Source: Massilia sp. MS-15
GTDB taxonomy: Bacteria > Pseudomonadota > Gammaproteobacteria > Burkholderiales > Burkholderiaceae_D
Direction of reading: 5' to 3'
Length of the DNA stretch: 64,000 bases
NCBI RefSeq assembly: GCF_020176695.1
Contig: NZ_JAIWIA010000024.1
Span: forward strand, 1-64,000
In this document: piece after piece, positions 1 through 8,437 of the stretch
How positions within the stretch are numbered: the stretch's first letter is position 1
How the letters are laid out: each line of letters starts with the position of its first letter
Translations under genes and position numbers: made by a program
Notes under the pieces: model-generated
What the model was told of the DNA's origin: nothing
What the model saw: the letters and a program-made list of their open reading frames with translations, nothing else
Database searches by the model: none

Positions 1-973
1 GCGCACTGCGCTCGATGCTGAAGTCGGCGCGCCATTCGCGCTGGTTGAAGCGCACCGGCAGGCTGGCGTGCAGCACCCCGTCGCCATCGCTTGCCGGCGC
101 CGCCGCCGGTGGCGCGGTGCCCGCCTGGCTATCGTACAGGGTCGCGCTGGGCGGCGCTTCTCCTGGTGCGTGCGGTATCGCGTCCAGGTCCCTGAGCACC
201 AGGCGTACGCCCTTGACCGGGAACTCGTCGAGCACGCCGCCTACCATCTGGGCAACCCCGAAGCCGATGCCCGCGGTACCGATGAAAGCGGCGCGGCGCT
301 GCTCCACGGTGTCGATCGGCATGCCGCTGCGGTAGACCGGCAGGCGCATTGCCAGGTGGTAGGGATTCGGCCCCGGCTCCATGCTGAGCCGGTTACCCGA
401 GGCCGCGATGCTGTTGCTGTCGCGCGCGGCAGCATGGATACGGCGGACATGGGGTAGCCGTTCGAGGTCCTTGCCGAGCTTGGAGAGGGCCTGCCGGCTG
501 GCTGGTTCGATATAGGTAATGATCGAGTAGCTGTCGCGGCCGGGTACCGGCGCCAGGCGCTGCGCTGGTTCGGGCATGCCGTGCTGGCGCAGCCGGCGCC
601 GGATGTCGGCGTCGATTGCCGGCAATTCGGCGGCACCTACGGTGTGTGCGAAATTGATGACTGACATGCCGGGAAAGTTGCGCGGCGTGTCGAGCTGCTC
701 GACATACTGGCGAAAATCCTCCGCGCTGGCGTCCGCATTGGCGTGGAACAGCCCGGCCGTCCCGCGCAACACGTCCGTATAGCTCTTGATGCGCGCATCG
801 ATGGTGTGCTGGGCGGCGCGCGCCATGCCGCGAAAGCGCGCCTCGGCATCGCTGTCGATGGCCTTGGCGGTGGCCAGGTAGAGCGCCGCGCCGACCGCGA
901 GGGACAAGAGCAGTCCTGCCAGCATCGTCGCCGGCGCCACGAGCGGATGATGGGAAGGAGAAGGGAAATGCAT
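1..973 (-). CDS. CHASE-domain membrane sensor protein, N-terminal part (runs off left edge)
   Basis: The frame is open from an ATG at 973 to the left edge (324 codons), so the C-terminal output domain is not visible. Residues about 12-34 form one hydrophobic membrane segment. Residues about 60-250 resemble a CHASE extracytoplasmic sensor domain, including an NFPGMSVINFAHTV stretch and a later FIGTAGIGFGV stretch followed by LVLRDLD. CHASE domains sense small molecules outside the inner membrane and are normally fused to histidine kinase, GGDEF/EAL or adenylate cyclase modules. Which output this one carries cannot be told. Confidence in CHASE is good; the ligand is unknown. Confidence 0.75.
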   Translation of the reverse strand, partial: MHFPSPSHHPLVAPATMLAGLLLSLAVGAALYLATAKAIDSDAEARFRGMARAAQHTIDARIKSYTDVLRGTAGLFHANADASAEDFRQYVEQLDTPRNFPGMSVINFAHTVGAAELPAIDADIRRRLRQHGMPEPAQRLAPVPGRDSYSIITYIEPASRQALSKLGKDLERLPHVRRIHAAARDSNSIAASGNRLSMEPGPNPYHLAMRLPVYRSGMPIDTVEQRRAAFIGTAGIGFGVAQMVGGVLDEFPVKGVRLVLRDLDAIPHAPGEAPPSATLYDSQAGTAPPAAAPASDGDGVLHASLPVRFNQREWRADFSIERSA

Positions 974-1029
974 GGACCGTAATCTCGCTTGCGCAGTGGA
1001 AGCGTTTCTTGCACGCTTAAAACACTGAT

Positions 1030-1074
1030 ACGCTAAGCGTGTTTACGATAGGAGGGTCCTATCAGAGCTGATAG
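1030..1074. promoter_or_regulatory. Three consecutive inverted repeats upstream of the CHASE gene
   Basis: Three palindromes lie end to end: ACGCT-A-AGCGT (1030-1040), ATAGGA-GGG-TCCTAT (1048-1062) and CTATCAG-AG-CTGATAG (1059-1074). The last two overlap. They sit 57-101 bases upstream of the sensor gene start and beyond the glnS terminator, so they could be operator sites for the sensor gene. No regulator is identified. Confidence 0.35.
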
Positions 1075-1124
1075 GTTTTGTTGCTACACAACGAAACCCG
1101 GGCACGGGTCTGGAAAACGACCCG

Positions 1125-1159
1125 CCAAAGGAAAGAGGGCAGGCCGCCGGCCTGCCCTC
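1125..1159 (-). terminator. Rho-independent terminator of glnS
   Basis: A perfect 11-bp stem pairs GAGGGCAGGCC (1135-1145) with its complement at 1149-1159 around a 3-base loop. On the minus strand it is followed by a T-rich run (TCTTTCCTTT). It lies 20 bases after the glnS stop codon. Confidence 0.75.
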
Positions 1160-1178
1160 GCGCCTGGGACGAGGCGAA

Positions 1179-2951
1179 TTACTTGCCCCAGCTATCCTTC
1201 AGCGTGGTCACGCGGTTGAACACGGGCTTGCCCGGGGTCGAGTCCACGCGGTCGGCCACGAAGTAGCCGTGGCGCTCGAACTGGAAGCGCTGATCGGCCA
1301 TGGCGTCCTTCATGCCCGGCTCCAGGTAGGCCTTGACGGTCTCGAGCGCGTTGGGATTCAGGGCGGCCTTGAAGTCCTTGCCGCCGGCATCCGGCTGCGG
1401 TTCCGTGAACAGGCGGTCGTACAGGCGCACCTCGGCCTCGAGCGCGGTGGCGGCGCTGACCCAGGTGATGTTGCCCTTGACCTTGTAGTTGTCGGCGCCC
1501 GGCGTGCCCGACTTCGAATCCTCGAAGTACTTCACGTGCACCGCCGTGACCTTGCCATTTTCGTCCTTGTCGTAGCCGGTGCATTCGACCACGAAGCCGT
1601 ACTTCAGGCGCACGCGCGCACCCGGCTGGTCGCCCACGGGCGGAGTGAAGCGGTGATAGCCCTTGGTCGGGGTTTCCATGAAGTCTTCCTGCTCGATCCA
1701 CAGCTCGCGCGTGAACGGGAAGGTCCGCACGCCCATTTCCGGATGGTGCGGGTGGACCGGCGAAGAGCACTCGCTGGAGGCGCCTTCCGGGAAGTTGTCG
1801 ACGATGAGCTTCAGCGGACGCAGCACGGCGATCGCGCGCGGCGCCTTCGGGTCGAGGTCGTCGCGCAGCGCGCCTTCCAGCGTGCTCATGTCGATCCAGC
1901 CGTCGGCCTTGGACACGCCGATGCGCTCGCAGAACAGCTGGATCGATTCGGGCGTGTAGCCGCGGCGGCGCAGGCCGACGATGGTCGGCATGCGCGGATC
2001 GTCCCAGCCGGTAACCACGCCGGTATCGACCAGCTCGCGCAGCTTGCGCTTGGAGGTCACCACATAAGTCAGGTTCAGGCGCGCCATCTCGTACTGGCGC
2101 GGCACCGGGCGCGGGAAGAAGCCGCCGTCGGCTAAGGTAGCGACCAGCCAGTCGTACATCGGGCGGTGGTCCTGGAACTCGAGCGTGCAGATCGAATGGG
2201 TGATCGACTCCAGCGCATCCGAGATCGGGTGCGTGTAGTCGTACATCGGGTAGATGCACCAGGCGTCGCCGGTGCGGTGGTGGTGCGCATGGCGGATGCG
2301 GTACAGGGCCGGATCGCGGTTCGTCATGTTCGGCGAGGACATCGCGTCTTCGCTCATCTTGGCGCGCAGGATGTGTTCGCCGTCCTTGTACTTGCCGGCT
2401 TTCATGTCGCGGAACAGCTGCAGCGATTCTTCCACCGGGCGGTTGCGGAAGGGCGAGTTGGTGCCCGGCGTGCTGAAATTGCCGCGGTTCTTCGCCATTT
2501 CTTCGGGGCTCTGGCTGTCCACGTAGGCCTTGCCTTCGCGGATCAGGTACTCGGCCATCTCGTACAGCTTGTCGAAATAGTCGCTGGCGTAGTGCAGGTA
2601 TTCGCCGTCGCCGTATTCCCAGCTAAAGCCGAGCCACTTCACGGAATCCATGATGGTGTCGACGTATTCCTGGTCTTCCTTTTCCGGATTGGTGTCGTCG
2701 AAGCGCAGGTGGCAGCGGCCCCCGTAGTCGCGCGCCAGGCCGAAGTTCAGGCAGATCGACTTGGCGTGGCCCACGTGCAGGTAGCCGTTCGGCTCCGGCG
2801 GGAAGCGGGTGATCACGGGCGGCATGCCTGGGCGCGCGTGGGTGCCTGCCGCCAGGTCGTTGTCGATGATGGTGCGCAGGAAGTTGGGGGAAGGCGTCGC
2901 AGCCGGCGCCATCCTGGCGTTGGCCGCCGGGTGATTCTTCTCGTTGCTCAT
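1179..2951 (-). CDS. glnS: Glutaminyl-tRNA synthetase
   Basis: Class I aminoacyl-tRNA synthetase charging tRNA-Gln with glutamine in the cytoplasm. The predicted 590-residue protein has the HIGH-type signature inside PPEPNGYLHVGH (about residues 51-62) and the second signature as VTSKRKL. The LRFDDTNPEKEDQEYV segment is typical of GlnRS rather than GluRS. The C-terminal half matches the anticodon-binding beta-barrels. Start: the frame is open further upstream, but the ATG at 2951 (MSNEKNHP) gives a family-like length (about 554 in E. coli plus an N-terminal extension). No clear Shine-Dalgarno is present. It is monocistronic with its own terminator. Confidence 0.96.
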   Translation of the reverse strand: MSNEKNHPAANARMAPAATPSPNFLRTIIDNDLAAGTHARPGMPPVITRFPPEPNGYLHVGHAKSICLNFGLARDYGGRCHLRFDDTNPEKEDQEYVDTIMDSVKWLGFSWEYGDGEYLHYASDYFDKLYEMAEYLIREGKAYVDSQSPEEMAKNRGNFSTPGTNSPFRNRPVEESLQLFRDMKAGKYKDGEHILRAKMSEDAMSSPNMTNRDPALYRIRHAHHHRTGDAWCIYPMYDYTHPISDALESITHSICTLEFQDHRPMYDWLVATLADGGFFPRPVPRQYEMARLNLTYVVTSKRKLRELVDTGVVTGWDDPRMPTIVGLRRRGYTPESIQLFCERIGVSKADGWIDMSTLEGALRDDLDPKAPRAIAVLRPLKLIVDNFPEGASSECSSPVHPHHPEMGVRTFPFTRELWIEQEDFMETPTKGYHRFTPPVGDQPGARVRLKYGFVVECTGYDKDENGKVTAVHVKYFEDSKSGTPGADNYKVKGNITWVSAATALEAEVRLYDRLFTEPQPDAGGKDFKAALNPNALETVKAYLEPGMKDAMADQRFQFERHGYFVADRVDSTPGKPVFNRVTTLKDSWGK

Positions 2952-3224
2952 GAAAAGGAGTGTTGAATGGGAAATTGCGGCCATTTTACCGTAAGCCCGG
3001 GGCTGGCCGTCCCGGTATGTGGTGGAGCGCACGGTAAGCCTCGCTTGGTAGACACATACTGTGGGCAACAGCGGTCGTTCGCAAGGTCCGGCCACGTCCG
3101 TCGTATCGGATCGGAAGCTGGCGACACGCTGGGCAAGCTGCCCTCATATAGTGGATAATCTCGTTTTTGCCGTTTCGCGTTTGCCGTGCGGCCAGCATGT
3201 GCGGCCTTTGCCGGGAGAATTTCT

Positions 3225-3515
3225 TTGGAAAACTTATACGCGATCCTGGGCGTCGCCCCGAATGCCAGCGACGACGAGATCAAGAAGGTCTACCGTTCGC
3301 TGGCGATGCGCTATCACCCGGACCGCAATGGGGCGCCGGGCGCCGAAGCGCGCTTCAAGGCCGTGACCAAGGCCTATGAAGTCCTGTCCGATCCGGTCCG
3401 GCGCGCCGAGTACAACCAGAGCGTCAACCACCGTATCGTGCTCGACGCCGAGGCCGAGGCCTTCGAGCTGTGGCGCTCGCTGTTCGCGCTGCATGGCGTG
3501 AACGTGCAGGCATGA
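3225..3515 (+). CDS. Short J-domain (DnaJ-like) protein
   Basis: A 96-residue protein that is almost entirely a J domain: [23 protein letters not shown], the diagnostic HPD tripeptide in YHPDRN, then [13 protein letters not shown]. The Gly/Phe, zinc-finger and C-terminal substrate domains of full DnaJ are absent, so it is a type III J-protein that would recruit an Hsp70. The start is taken as TTG at 3225 because GGGAG lies 8-9 bases upstream; an in-frame ATG at 3186 lacks one. Three unrecognised genes follow on the same strand after 51 bases, which suggests a joint transcript. Confidence 0.85.
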   Translation: MENLYAILGVAPNASDDEIKKVYRSLAMRYHPDRNGAPGAEARFKAVTKAYEVLSDPVRRAEYNQSVNHRIVLDAEAEAFELWRSLFALHGVNVQA

Positions 3516-3566
3516 CGCTGGCGGCCGGTGGCCGGCGCGCCCAATCATGAATCAACAGGACACATA

Positions 3567-4079
3567 ATGAAAAACGTACATCCGGAATTCTCGTTCCAGT
3601 CGCGCGAACTGGAAGGTCAGATCGAGGGCACGCTGGGCGATCCACCCAACCGCAAGAACTACGACATGATGGTCGGCGCGCTGGTGTCGGAATACGCCAG
3701 CGGCTCGGGCCTGGACGACGTCAACCTGATGGCCTTCGCCCTGGTTGACTGCATCCGCTTCAAGGATCCGAAAGGCTTGATGCGCGAGGCCGCCGACTAC
3801 GAGGGCGGCGACACGGCGCGCGTGTTCGCGATGGCCGAGTGCGAAGGCGAGCAGGGCAGCGCCATGTACGCCGCGATGACCGCCAACCACCCCGAACTGG
3901 CGCGCCAGGCGATCATCACCGCCTTCCTGTACAAGAACCAGGCGCGCTGGGAAGACGAAGACCGTTCGCTCGACCGCCTCGGCGAGGGCGACGACGGCGA
4001 CGAGGACGAGGACATCGACGGCACTGCCGCCAGCGACGACTTCACCCAGCTGTTCGATCCGGAAGGAGAGCGCGAATGA
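3567..4079 (+). CDS. Conserved-looking hypothetical protein, acidic C-terminus
   Basis: A 170-residue protein I do not recognise. It is mostly alpha-helical in appearance and soluble, with no signal peptide or membrane segment. The C-terminal 30 residues are strongly acidic (GEGDDGDEDEDIDG). The start at 3567 (MKNVHPEF) has AGGA about 9 bases upstream. Its stop overlaps the next gene's start in an ATGA arrangement, indicating translational coupling. The upstream neighbour encodes a J-domain protein. Function unknown. Confidence 0.7.
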   Translation: MKNVHPEFSFQSRELEGQIEGTLGDPPNRKNYDMMVGALVSEYASGSGLDDVNLMAFALVDCIRFKDPKGLMREAADYEGGDTARVFAMAECEGEQGSAMYAAMTANHPELARQAIITAFLYKNQARWEDEDRSLDRLGEGDDGDEDEDIDGTAASDDFTQLFDPEGERE

Positions 4080-4873
4080 GCGACCAGGAATCCAGCGACG
4101 CCGGCAAGGCCAATCTTCCGGCCCTGACCAGGCAGGTCAGCGAACTGGTGCTGGCCGGCTCGCTCGAGCACGCCGAGGAGGCGTTCTCGCAGGCGGCCGA
4201 CGAGCACGGCGACTACGCGGTGGTCGAAGTACTGTCGACCCTGCCACCCCAGGTCACGGCCCTGCACCTGTCCGGCTTCGACGGCGCCAAGACCTCGCTG
4301 GCCACCATGCTGGTGCCGCCCAAGGCCTGGGCCGACAGCCTGGCCTACATCGCGGCCACCTGGCCCGACAACCTGATCGAGGACGATCCGGAACGCATCG
4401 CCGAGAACCTGTTCAACCACGTGCACGGCATCGTCTACGCCAACGACGACGAAGAGCGCCGCATCGAGCTGCTGCAGGAAGCCTCGGCCACCGACCACGG
4501 CGCCACCGTGTTCGCCATCCTGTGGTCGCTGGCGCCGAAGGAAATCCTGGAGCTGGCCGGCGAGATCCTGTCCAAGGGCCGCTACGTGACGGCCCAGACC
4601 AGCGGCGACAGCGATATCGCGCCGCTGGCGGTCGACCTGGCCAAGGCCAGCGAGGACGGCTGGGAGCGTTCGCTGCTCGAACTGTTCCCGGAATTCCGCC
4701 ACAGCGCCGAGATGGCCGACGTCGCGCTGCCGGACGATCCCGACGAGGAGTCGCCCTTCATGCAGCGCAGCACGCGCGAACTGCTGTACCGCCTGCGCAA
4801 GCAGGTGCCGTCGGTGCGCAGCATGCCGCGCCGCGGCGCCCGCCGCAGCCTGGGCACGGACATCTTCTCGTGA
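4076..4873 (+). CDS. Hypothetical protein, second gene of unknown three-gene set
   Basis: A 265-residue protein beginning MSDQESSDAG, with a GGAAGGAGAG ribosome-binding site inside the preceding gene. It looks soluble and helical, rich in Ala, Leu and Glu. The C-terminal 40 residues are basic (RRGARRSLG), in contrast to the acidic body. It overlaps the previous gene by 4 bases and the next possible start (GTG 4870) by 4 bases. I do not recognise the family, and nothing indicates a catalytic site. Confidence 0.7.
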   Translation: MSDQESSDAGKANLPALTRQVSELVLAGSLEHAEEAFSQAADEHGDYAVVEVLSTLPPQVTALHLSGFDGAKTSLATMLVPPKAWADSLAYIAATWPDNLIEDDPERIAENLFNHVHGIVYANDDEERRIELLQEASATDHGATVFAILWSLAPKEILELAGEILSKGRYVTAQTSGDSDIAPLAVDLAKASEDGWERSLLELFPEFRHSAEMADVALPDDPDEESPFMQRSTRELLYRLRKQVPSVRSMPRRGARRSLGTDIFS

Positions 4874-4890
4874 GCGGGACGCAAGGATCC

Positions 4891-5763
4891 ATGCTGCCCG
4901 CGATCGTCATCGAGAAGCTGCCGCGCCTGGTGCGTGCCATCAAGCTGCTGCCGGAGGAAGCCTCGGCCGAGGAAGCCGCGGTGCTGGCCGACGAACTGGC
5001 CGGCATCACCGCGATGGTGGCCGAGAAGTTCACCAACGACCGCACCGCGGAAGGCATCGGGCGCGCGCTGCTGCTGACCGTGGGCGGGGTCTCGCTCGGC
5101 CTCGAGCACCTGCTCGACACCGACGACGACCTCGACGCGCTCGACCTCTTGATCGAGGAGGGCCCCGAGCTGGTGTTCCAGCAGGGCTTTCGCCTGGTGA
5201 AGGAGCTGGCCGCGCTGCCCGAGGACAGCCTGGTGGGCGAGTACGACCTCGATCCGGTGTATTCCCAGCGGCGCCTGAAGGAACTGTTCATCGACCTGTG
5301 CACGGCCGACCCGGGCGAGAGCTGGACCGGCTACGAGCGCTACGTCGGCCAGCTCAGGCAGCGCCAGGGCGTGCAGGCGATCGTGCGCGCGGCCCAGTGG
5401 CTGCGCCGCCACCACTACGAGGGCCCGATCATTGACCCGGACCTGAACGCCGAAGGAGTGATCGCGCTGGCGATCATTTTCGCGGTCGAGGGCGGCGGGC
5501 GCATCACCGCGCGCACCGGCCAGAAGGAGTTCGAGCGCCTGGTGAAATCGGTACGCAAGAACAAGCCGGACTTCGAGGCCGGCTGGGCCGCGCTGATGGA
5601 AAACATCCCGGCGGCGCACCAGCCCATCATCGCCGAGCGCATCGACACCTACCGCCAGCACTGCACGGTGCTGCAGCACATCGGTACCCGCGCCAGCATG
5701 ACGCAGCTGTTTACCGAGCTGGAAAACTACGCAGGCTCCGAGCTCGATCCGGACCTGCCCTGA
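4891..5763 (+). CDS. Hypothetical protein, third gene of unknown three-gene set
   Basis: A 290-residue soluble, helical, acidic protein of unknown family. Two starts are possible: ATG 4891 (MLPAIVIEKLPRLVRAIKLL), preceded closely by AAGGA, or GTG 4870, which overlaps the previous stop as GTGA. I prefer 4891 because of the ribosome-binding site, but coupling through GTG 4870 is plausible. No transmembrane segment or signal peptide is seen. It is last in the tight J-protein-led set; the MFS gene begins 15 bases later. Confidence 0.68.
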   Translation: MLPAIVIEKLPRLVRAIKLLPEEASAEEAAVLADELAGITAMVAEKFTNDRTAEGIGRALLLTVGGVSLGLEHLLDTDDDLDALDLLIEEGPELVFQQGFRLVKELAALPEDSLVGEYDLDPVYSQRRLKELFIDLCTADPGESWTGYERYVGQLRQRQGVQAIVRAAQWLRRHHYEGPIIDPDLNAEGVIALAIIFAVEGGGRITARTGQKEFERLVKSVRKNKPDFEAGWAALMENIPAAHQPIIAERIDTYRQHCTVLQHIGTRASMTQLFTELENYAGSELDPDLP

Positions 5764-5778
5764 GCCAGGCCCGCCACC

Positions 5779-6987
5779 ATGGACGCCGAATGCGGCCGGA
5801 TCGTGGCGGGAACCCGGGCTTTTCGCCGCATCAACCGCGCCATGGCCTTCGGTGGCTTCTCGGTCTTCGCGCTGCTCTACTGCGTCCAGCCGCTGATGCC
5901 GCTGCTGGCGCGCGATTTCCATCTCACGCCTGCCCAATCCAGCCTGGCCTTGTCGGTATCGACCGCCACGCTCGCCGTGGCGCTGCTCGCTTCCGGCAGC
6001 GTGGCCCAGCGCATCGGCCGCAAGCCGCTGATGGTGGCGTCGATGGCGGGCGGCGCGCTGCTCACCCTGTTGTGCGCTTTCGCCGTCGACTACGCCCAGC
6101 TGGTCGGCGCGCGTGCGCTGCTCGGCCTGGTGCTGGGCGGCCTGCCGGCGGTGGCGATGGCCTATCTCGGCGAAGAGGTCGAGGGCGCTTCGCTCGGCCA
6201 GGCCATGGGGATGTACATCGGCGGCAGCGCCTTTGGCGGCATGAGCGGGCGCGTGCTGTCCTCGGTGATCAGCGATGTCGTCTCATGGCGCATCGCGCTC
6301 GGGCTGCTGGGCGCGGCCGGGCTGTACGCGGCCTGGGAGTTCTCGCGCAGCCTGCCGCCTTCGCGCCATGGCGAGACCAGGCGGGCGCGGGGGCCGGGCT
6401 TTCTCGATGGACTGCGCATCCACCTGGCGGACGAAGGCCTGCCCTGGCTGTTCGTACTGCCTTTCCTGCTGATGGGCTGTTTCGTGAGCCTGTACAACTA
6501 CATCAGCTATCGTTTGCTGGCGCCGCCGTTCGGCCTGAGCCAGAGCGCGGTGGGCGCGGTGTCGCTGCTCTACCTGCTGGGCATGTTCAGCTCGATGTGG
6601 GCGGGCAAGCTGGCCGACCGGCTGGGCCGGCGCAAGGTGCTGTGGCTGTTCATGGGCGTGATGATCGTGGGCCTGCTGGTGACGCTGCACGATTCGGTCG
6701 CCGCCACCGTACTCGGCACTGGCCTGGCCACCTTCGGTTTCTTCGCCTCGCATTCGGTGACCAGCAGCTGGGTCGGGCGGCGTGCCCGGCCACCCCAGGC
6801 GCTGGCCTCGGGCATCTACCTGTTCTGCTACTACCTCGGCTCGAGCGTGGTGGGCTGGTTCACCGGCCATGTGTGGGAACAGTGGGCCTGGCCGGGCGTG
6901 GTGGTCGTGCTCGGTGCCTTGCTCGGGGTGGCCATGCTGATCTCCCTGCGGCTGCGCCGGCTGGCGCCGGCGGCCCCTGGTCCCTAG
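5779..6987 (+). CDS. Major facilitator superfamily transporter (YnfM-like)
   Basis: A 402-residue inner-membrane protein with about 12 hydrophobic segments. The loop after segment 2 carries the MFS signature-like AQRIGRKPLM, and its counterpart in the second half reads GKLADRLGRRKVL. Overall it resembles the YnfM/arabinose-efflux group of predicted exporters; the substrate cannot be inferred. The start at ATG 5779 is 15 bases after the preceding stop, so it may be co-transcribed with the unknown genes, although its function looks unrelated. Confidence 0.88.
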   Translation: MDAECGRIVAGTRAFRRINRAMAFGGFSVFALLYCVQPLMPLLARDFHLTPAQSSLALSVSTATLAVALLASGSVAQRIGRKPLMVASMAGGALLTLLCAFAVDYAQLVGARALLGLVLGGLPAVAMAYLGEEVEGASLGQAMGMYIGGSAFGGMSGRVLSSVISDVVSWRIALGLLGAAGLYAAWEFSRSLPPSRHGETRRARGPGFLDGLRIHLADEGLPWLFVLPFLLMGCFVSLYNYISYRLLAPPFGLSQSAVGAVSLLYLLGMFSSMWAGKLADRLGRRKVLWLFMGVMIVGLLVTLHDSVAATVLGTGLATFGFFASHSVTSSWVGRRARPPQALASGIYLFCYYLGSSVVGWFTGHVWEQWAWPGVVVVLGALLGVAMLISLRLRRLAPAAPGP

Positions 6988-6989
6988 CC

Positions 6990-7532
6990 TCAGCCCGGCA
7001 GGGGGCTGCCGAGCTTGCGGATACGCAGCATCAGCTGCAGGATGGTGTAAGGCATGATCAGCGCGTACAGGACCAGGGCGATACACAGCGGCACCAGGAA
7101 GGGCAGGGACAGCTGCTCGAGGGCGCGCTGCTTGTCCGTCAGGATCAGCATGACGAACAGGGGCATGGCGCTGGCCACGAATGCGGCAAGCCGGTACCTG
7201 AATTGCCGGGCTTTCGAAGCATTGTCGCTGAACAGTTCCGGCGCCCTTCCGGCGACGGCCGGGGTGCGCCAGTAATGCCAGCCGACGGTCGTGGCAGCCA
7301 GGTTCCAGCCGGCATCGTGCATGAGCTGCCGGAAGGCCGGATCCTGGCTGCCATGCGGGAAGTCGACCCGGTATACGACGTCGGCCGGCTCGCCGAGGCG
7401 GAACGTCCAGAAGCAGAAGGGATTCACCTTCACCAGGTGCAGGCCCTGCTGCGCCATGGCGCGCAGCCAGGCTTCCTGCTGCTCGTCCTGGTGCGCCCAG
7501 AAAAATTTGAAGACCGTCTTCGTTCCGTTCAC
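6990..7532 (-). CDS. DUF2812 domain membrane protein
   Basis: A 180-residue protein. The N-terminal soluble part (about residues 1-110) fits DUF2812, with aromatic motifs such as EEWLRAMAQQGLHL-like EAWLRAMAQQGLHL and FRLGEPADVVYRVDF. The C-terminal third has two hydrophobic membrane segments. Genes of this family are typically paired with a PadR repressor, and here the start codon overlaps the padR stop by 4 bases (ATGA). The biochemical role is unknown; a part in membrane stress or drug response is only a guess from the PadR partner. Confidence 0.8.
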   Translation of the reverse strand: MNGTKTVFKFFWAHQDEQQEAWLRAMAQQGLHLVKVNPFCFWTFRLGEPADVVYRVDFPHGSQDPAFRQLMHDAGWNLAATTVGWHYWRTPAVAGRAPELFSDNASKARQFRYRLAAFVASAMPLFVMLILTDKQRALEQLSLPFLVPLCIALVLYALIMPYTILQLMLRIRKLGSPLPG

Positions 7533-7867
7533 GCCGCTTCTCCTGCATTCAGATGTGAAAGTGCAAACTGCCCGTTGCGCACCATGACGGCCAGGCGTCG
7601 TACCTGCTCGGCCAGTACCAGCTGTCCCTTGTCCGTCAAGCCGTAGGTCTTGCGCCGCTCGACTTCGCTGAGCTTCTCGATCAGCCCCTGCTTCTCCAGC
7701 GCGGCAAATGCGCCGTAAAGCGTTCCGGGCCCGATAACGACGTTGCCCTCGCTCATCGCTTCGACTTTCTGCATGAGCGCGTAGCCATGCAGCGGTTCGC
7801 GCAGCGCGGCCAGCACGTAGAAGGTGGCCTCCGATAGCGGCAGGAATTTCGCATAGTTGATGTCCAC
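7529..7867 (-). CDS. PadR-family transcriptional repressor
   Basis: A 112-residue winged-helix regulator of the usual PadR size. Visible features are LSEATFYVLAAL, HGYALMQKVE, IGPGTLYGAFAALEKQGLIE and the wing RRKTYGLTDKG. The start is GTG 7867, chosen because AGGAG sits five bases upstream; longer in-frame ATG starts would cover the promoter repeats and exceed family length. It is probably autoregulatory, repressing itself and the coupled DUF2812 gene through TATATCG repeats just upstream. Confidence 0.88.
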   Translation of the reverse strand: MDINYAKFLPLSEATFYVLAALREPLHGYALMQKVEAMSEGNVVIGPGTLYGAFAALEKQGLIEKLSEVERRKTYGLTDKGQLVLAEQVRRLAVMVRNGQFALSHLNAGEAA

Positions 7868-7880
7868 TCCAGCTCCTGGT

Positions 7881-7933
7881 TGTATATCGTGATCCAGTAT
7901 ATCGTGTCCCGACATATCGGATGTCGCTATACT
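7881..7933 (-). promoter_or_regulatory. Probable padR promoter/operator with repeated TATATCG motifs
   Basis: GTATATCGTG occurs twice as a 15-base-period direct repeat (7882-7891 and 7897-7906). It is followed by TGTC-CC-GACA and GACAT-ATCGG-ATGTC inverted repeats and an outer AGTATA/TATACT pair. On the minus strand GGGACA and TATACA, 18 bases apart, make a plausible -35/-10. Autoregulated PadR promoters commonly carry such AT-rich dyads; which repeat is bound is inferred, not shown. Confidence 0.5.
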
Positions 7934-8040
7934 AGCAGCGATGGATTCCACGTCAACACATTTTCCGCGCGGAATAGAAATTTATCCGGCCCGCATGGGC
8001 ACGAAGGCAGGAAAGACGCGCGCACACCTGAAGTGCGCGC

Positions 8041-8068
8041 TTGATATCCCTGGTGAGAGGACTAAAGT
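8041..8068 (+). promoter_or_regulatory. Candidate sigma-70 promoter for the 107-residue gene
   Basis: TTGATA (8041-8046) and TAAAGT (8063-8068) are separated by 16 bases and lie 45 bases before the next start codon. Recognised by eye only. Confidence 0.4.
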
Positions 8069-8112
8069 ACGTGGTCCGAGCGGGTTTACCGCCTTACTTT
8101 GAGGAGCGCATC

Positions 8113-8436
8113 ATGTTGCAAGCTGCCGAAATCCAGCAACGTTTCAGCCAGATCCAGCAAACGATCAACCAGGCCGAAGAAGTTACCCGGAACGACCAGG
8201 GCGCACCGAGTGACATCCGCGACTGCATCCAGAAGATCGCCCACGAAATGCCGGAAGCCCAGCGCGTCATGCAGTCGAATGACCCGATGCGGATGGCCGC
8301 GTGCATCGACCGGCTGGAAGAGATGGGCGACGAGGCCAAGCGCATGTGCCGCAGTCAGCAGCCGTCGCCGCAGGTCGCGTCGGTGGTGACGCGGGTGCAT
8401 GATGTCCTGTCGGACCTCAAGCACCAGATGCATTGA
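8113..8436 (+). CDS. Small helical hypothetical protein
   Basis: A 107-residue soluble protein, probably all helical and amphipathic (LQAAEIQQRFSQIQQTINQAEE), with two conserved-looking cysteines (DCIQKIAHEMPEAQ and MCRSQQPS). The start at ATG 8113 has GAGGAG 8-9 bases upstream; an in-frame ATG at 8041 lies within the presumed promoter and is rejected. It is a stand-alone gene that converges with the CoA-transferase gene one base after its stop. I do not recognise a characterised family. Confidence 0.72.
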   Translation: MLQAAEIQQRFSQIQQTINQAEEVTRNDQGAPSDIRDCIQKIAHEMPEAQRVMQSNDPMRMAACIDRLEEMGDEAKRMCRSQQPSPQVASVVTRVHDVLSDLKHQMH

Positions 8437-8437
8437 A

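Noticed and set aside
637-1014. Short minus-strand frames at 241-636 and 637-1014 read as genes
   Set aside because: They are in a different frame from the CHASE-domain protein, which runs without a stop through the whole of 1-973 and carries recognisable motifs.
2952-3224. Possible tRNA or small RNA gene between glnS and the J-protein gene
   Set aside because: No cloverleaf, CCA end or T-loop consensus could be found by eye; only a weak GATAAT -10-like word near 3154.
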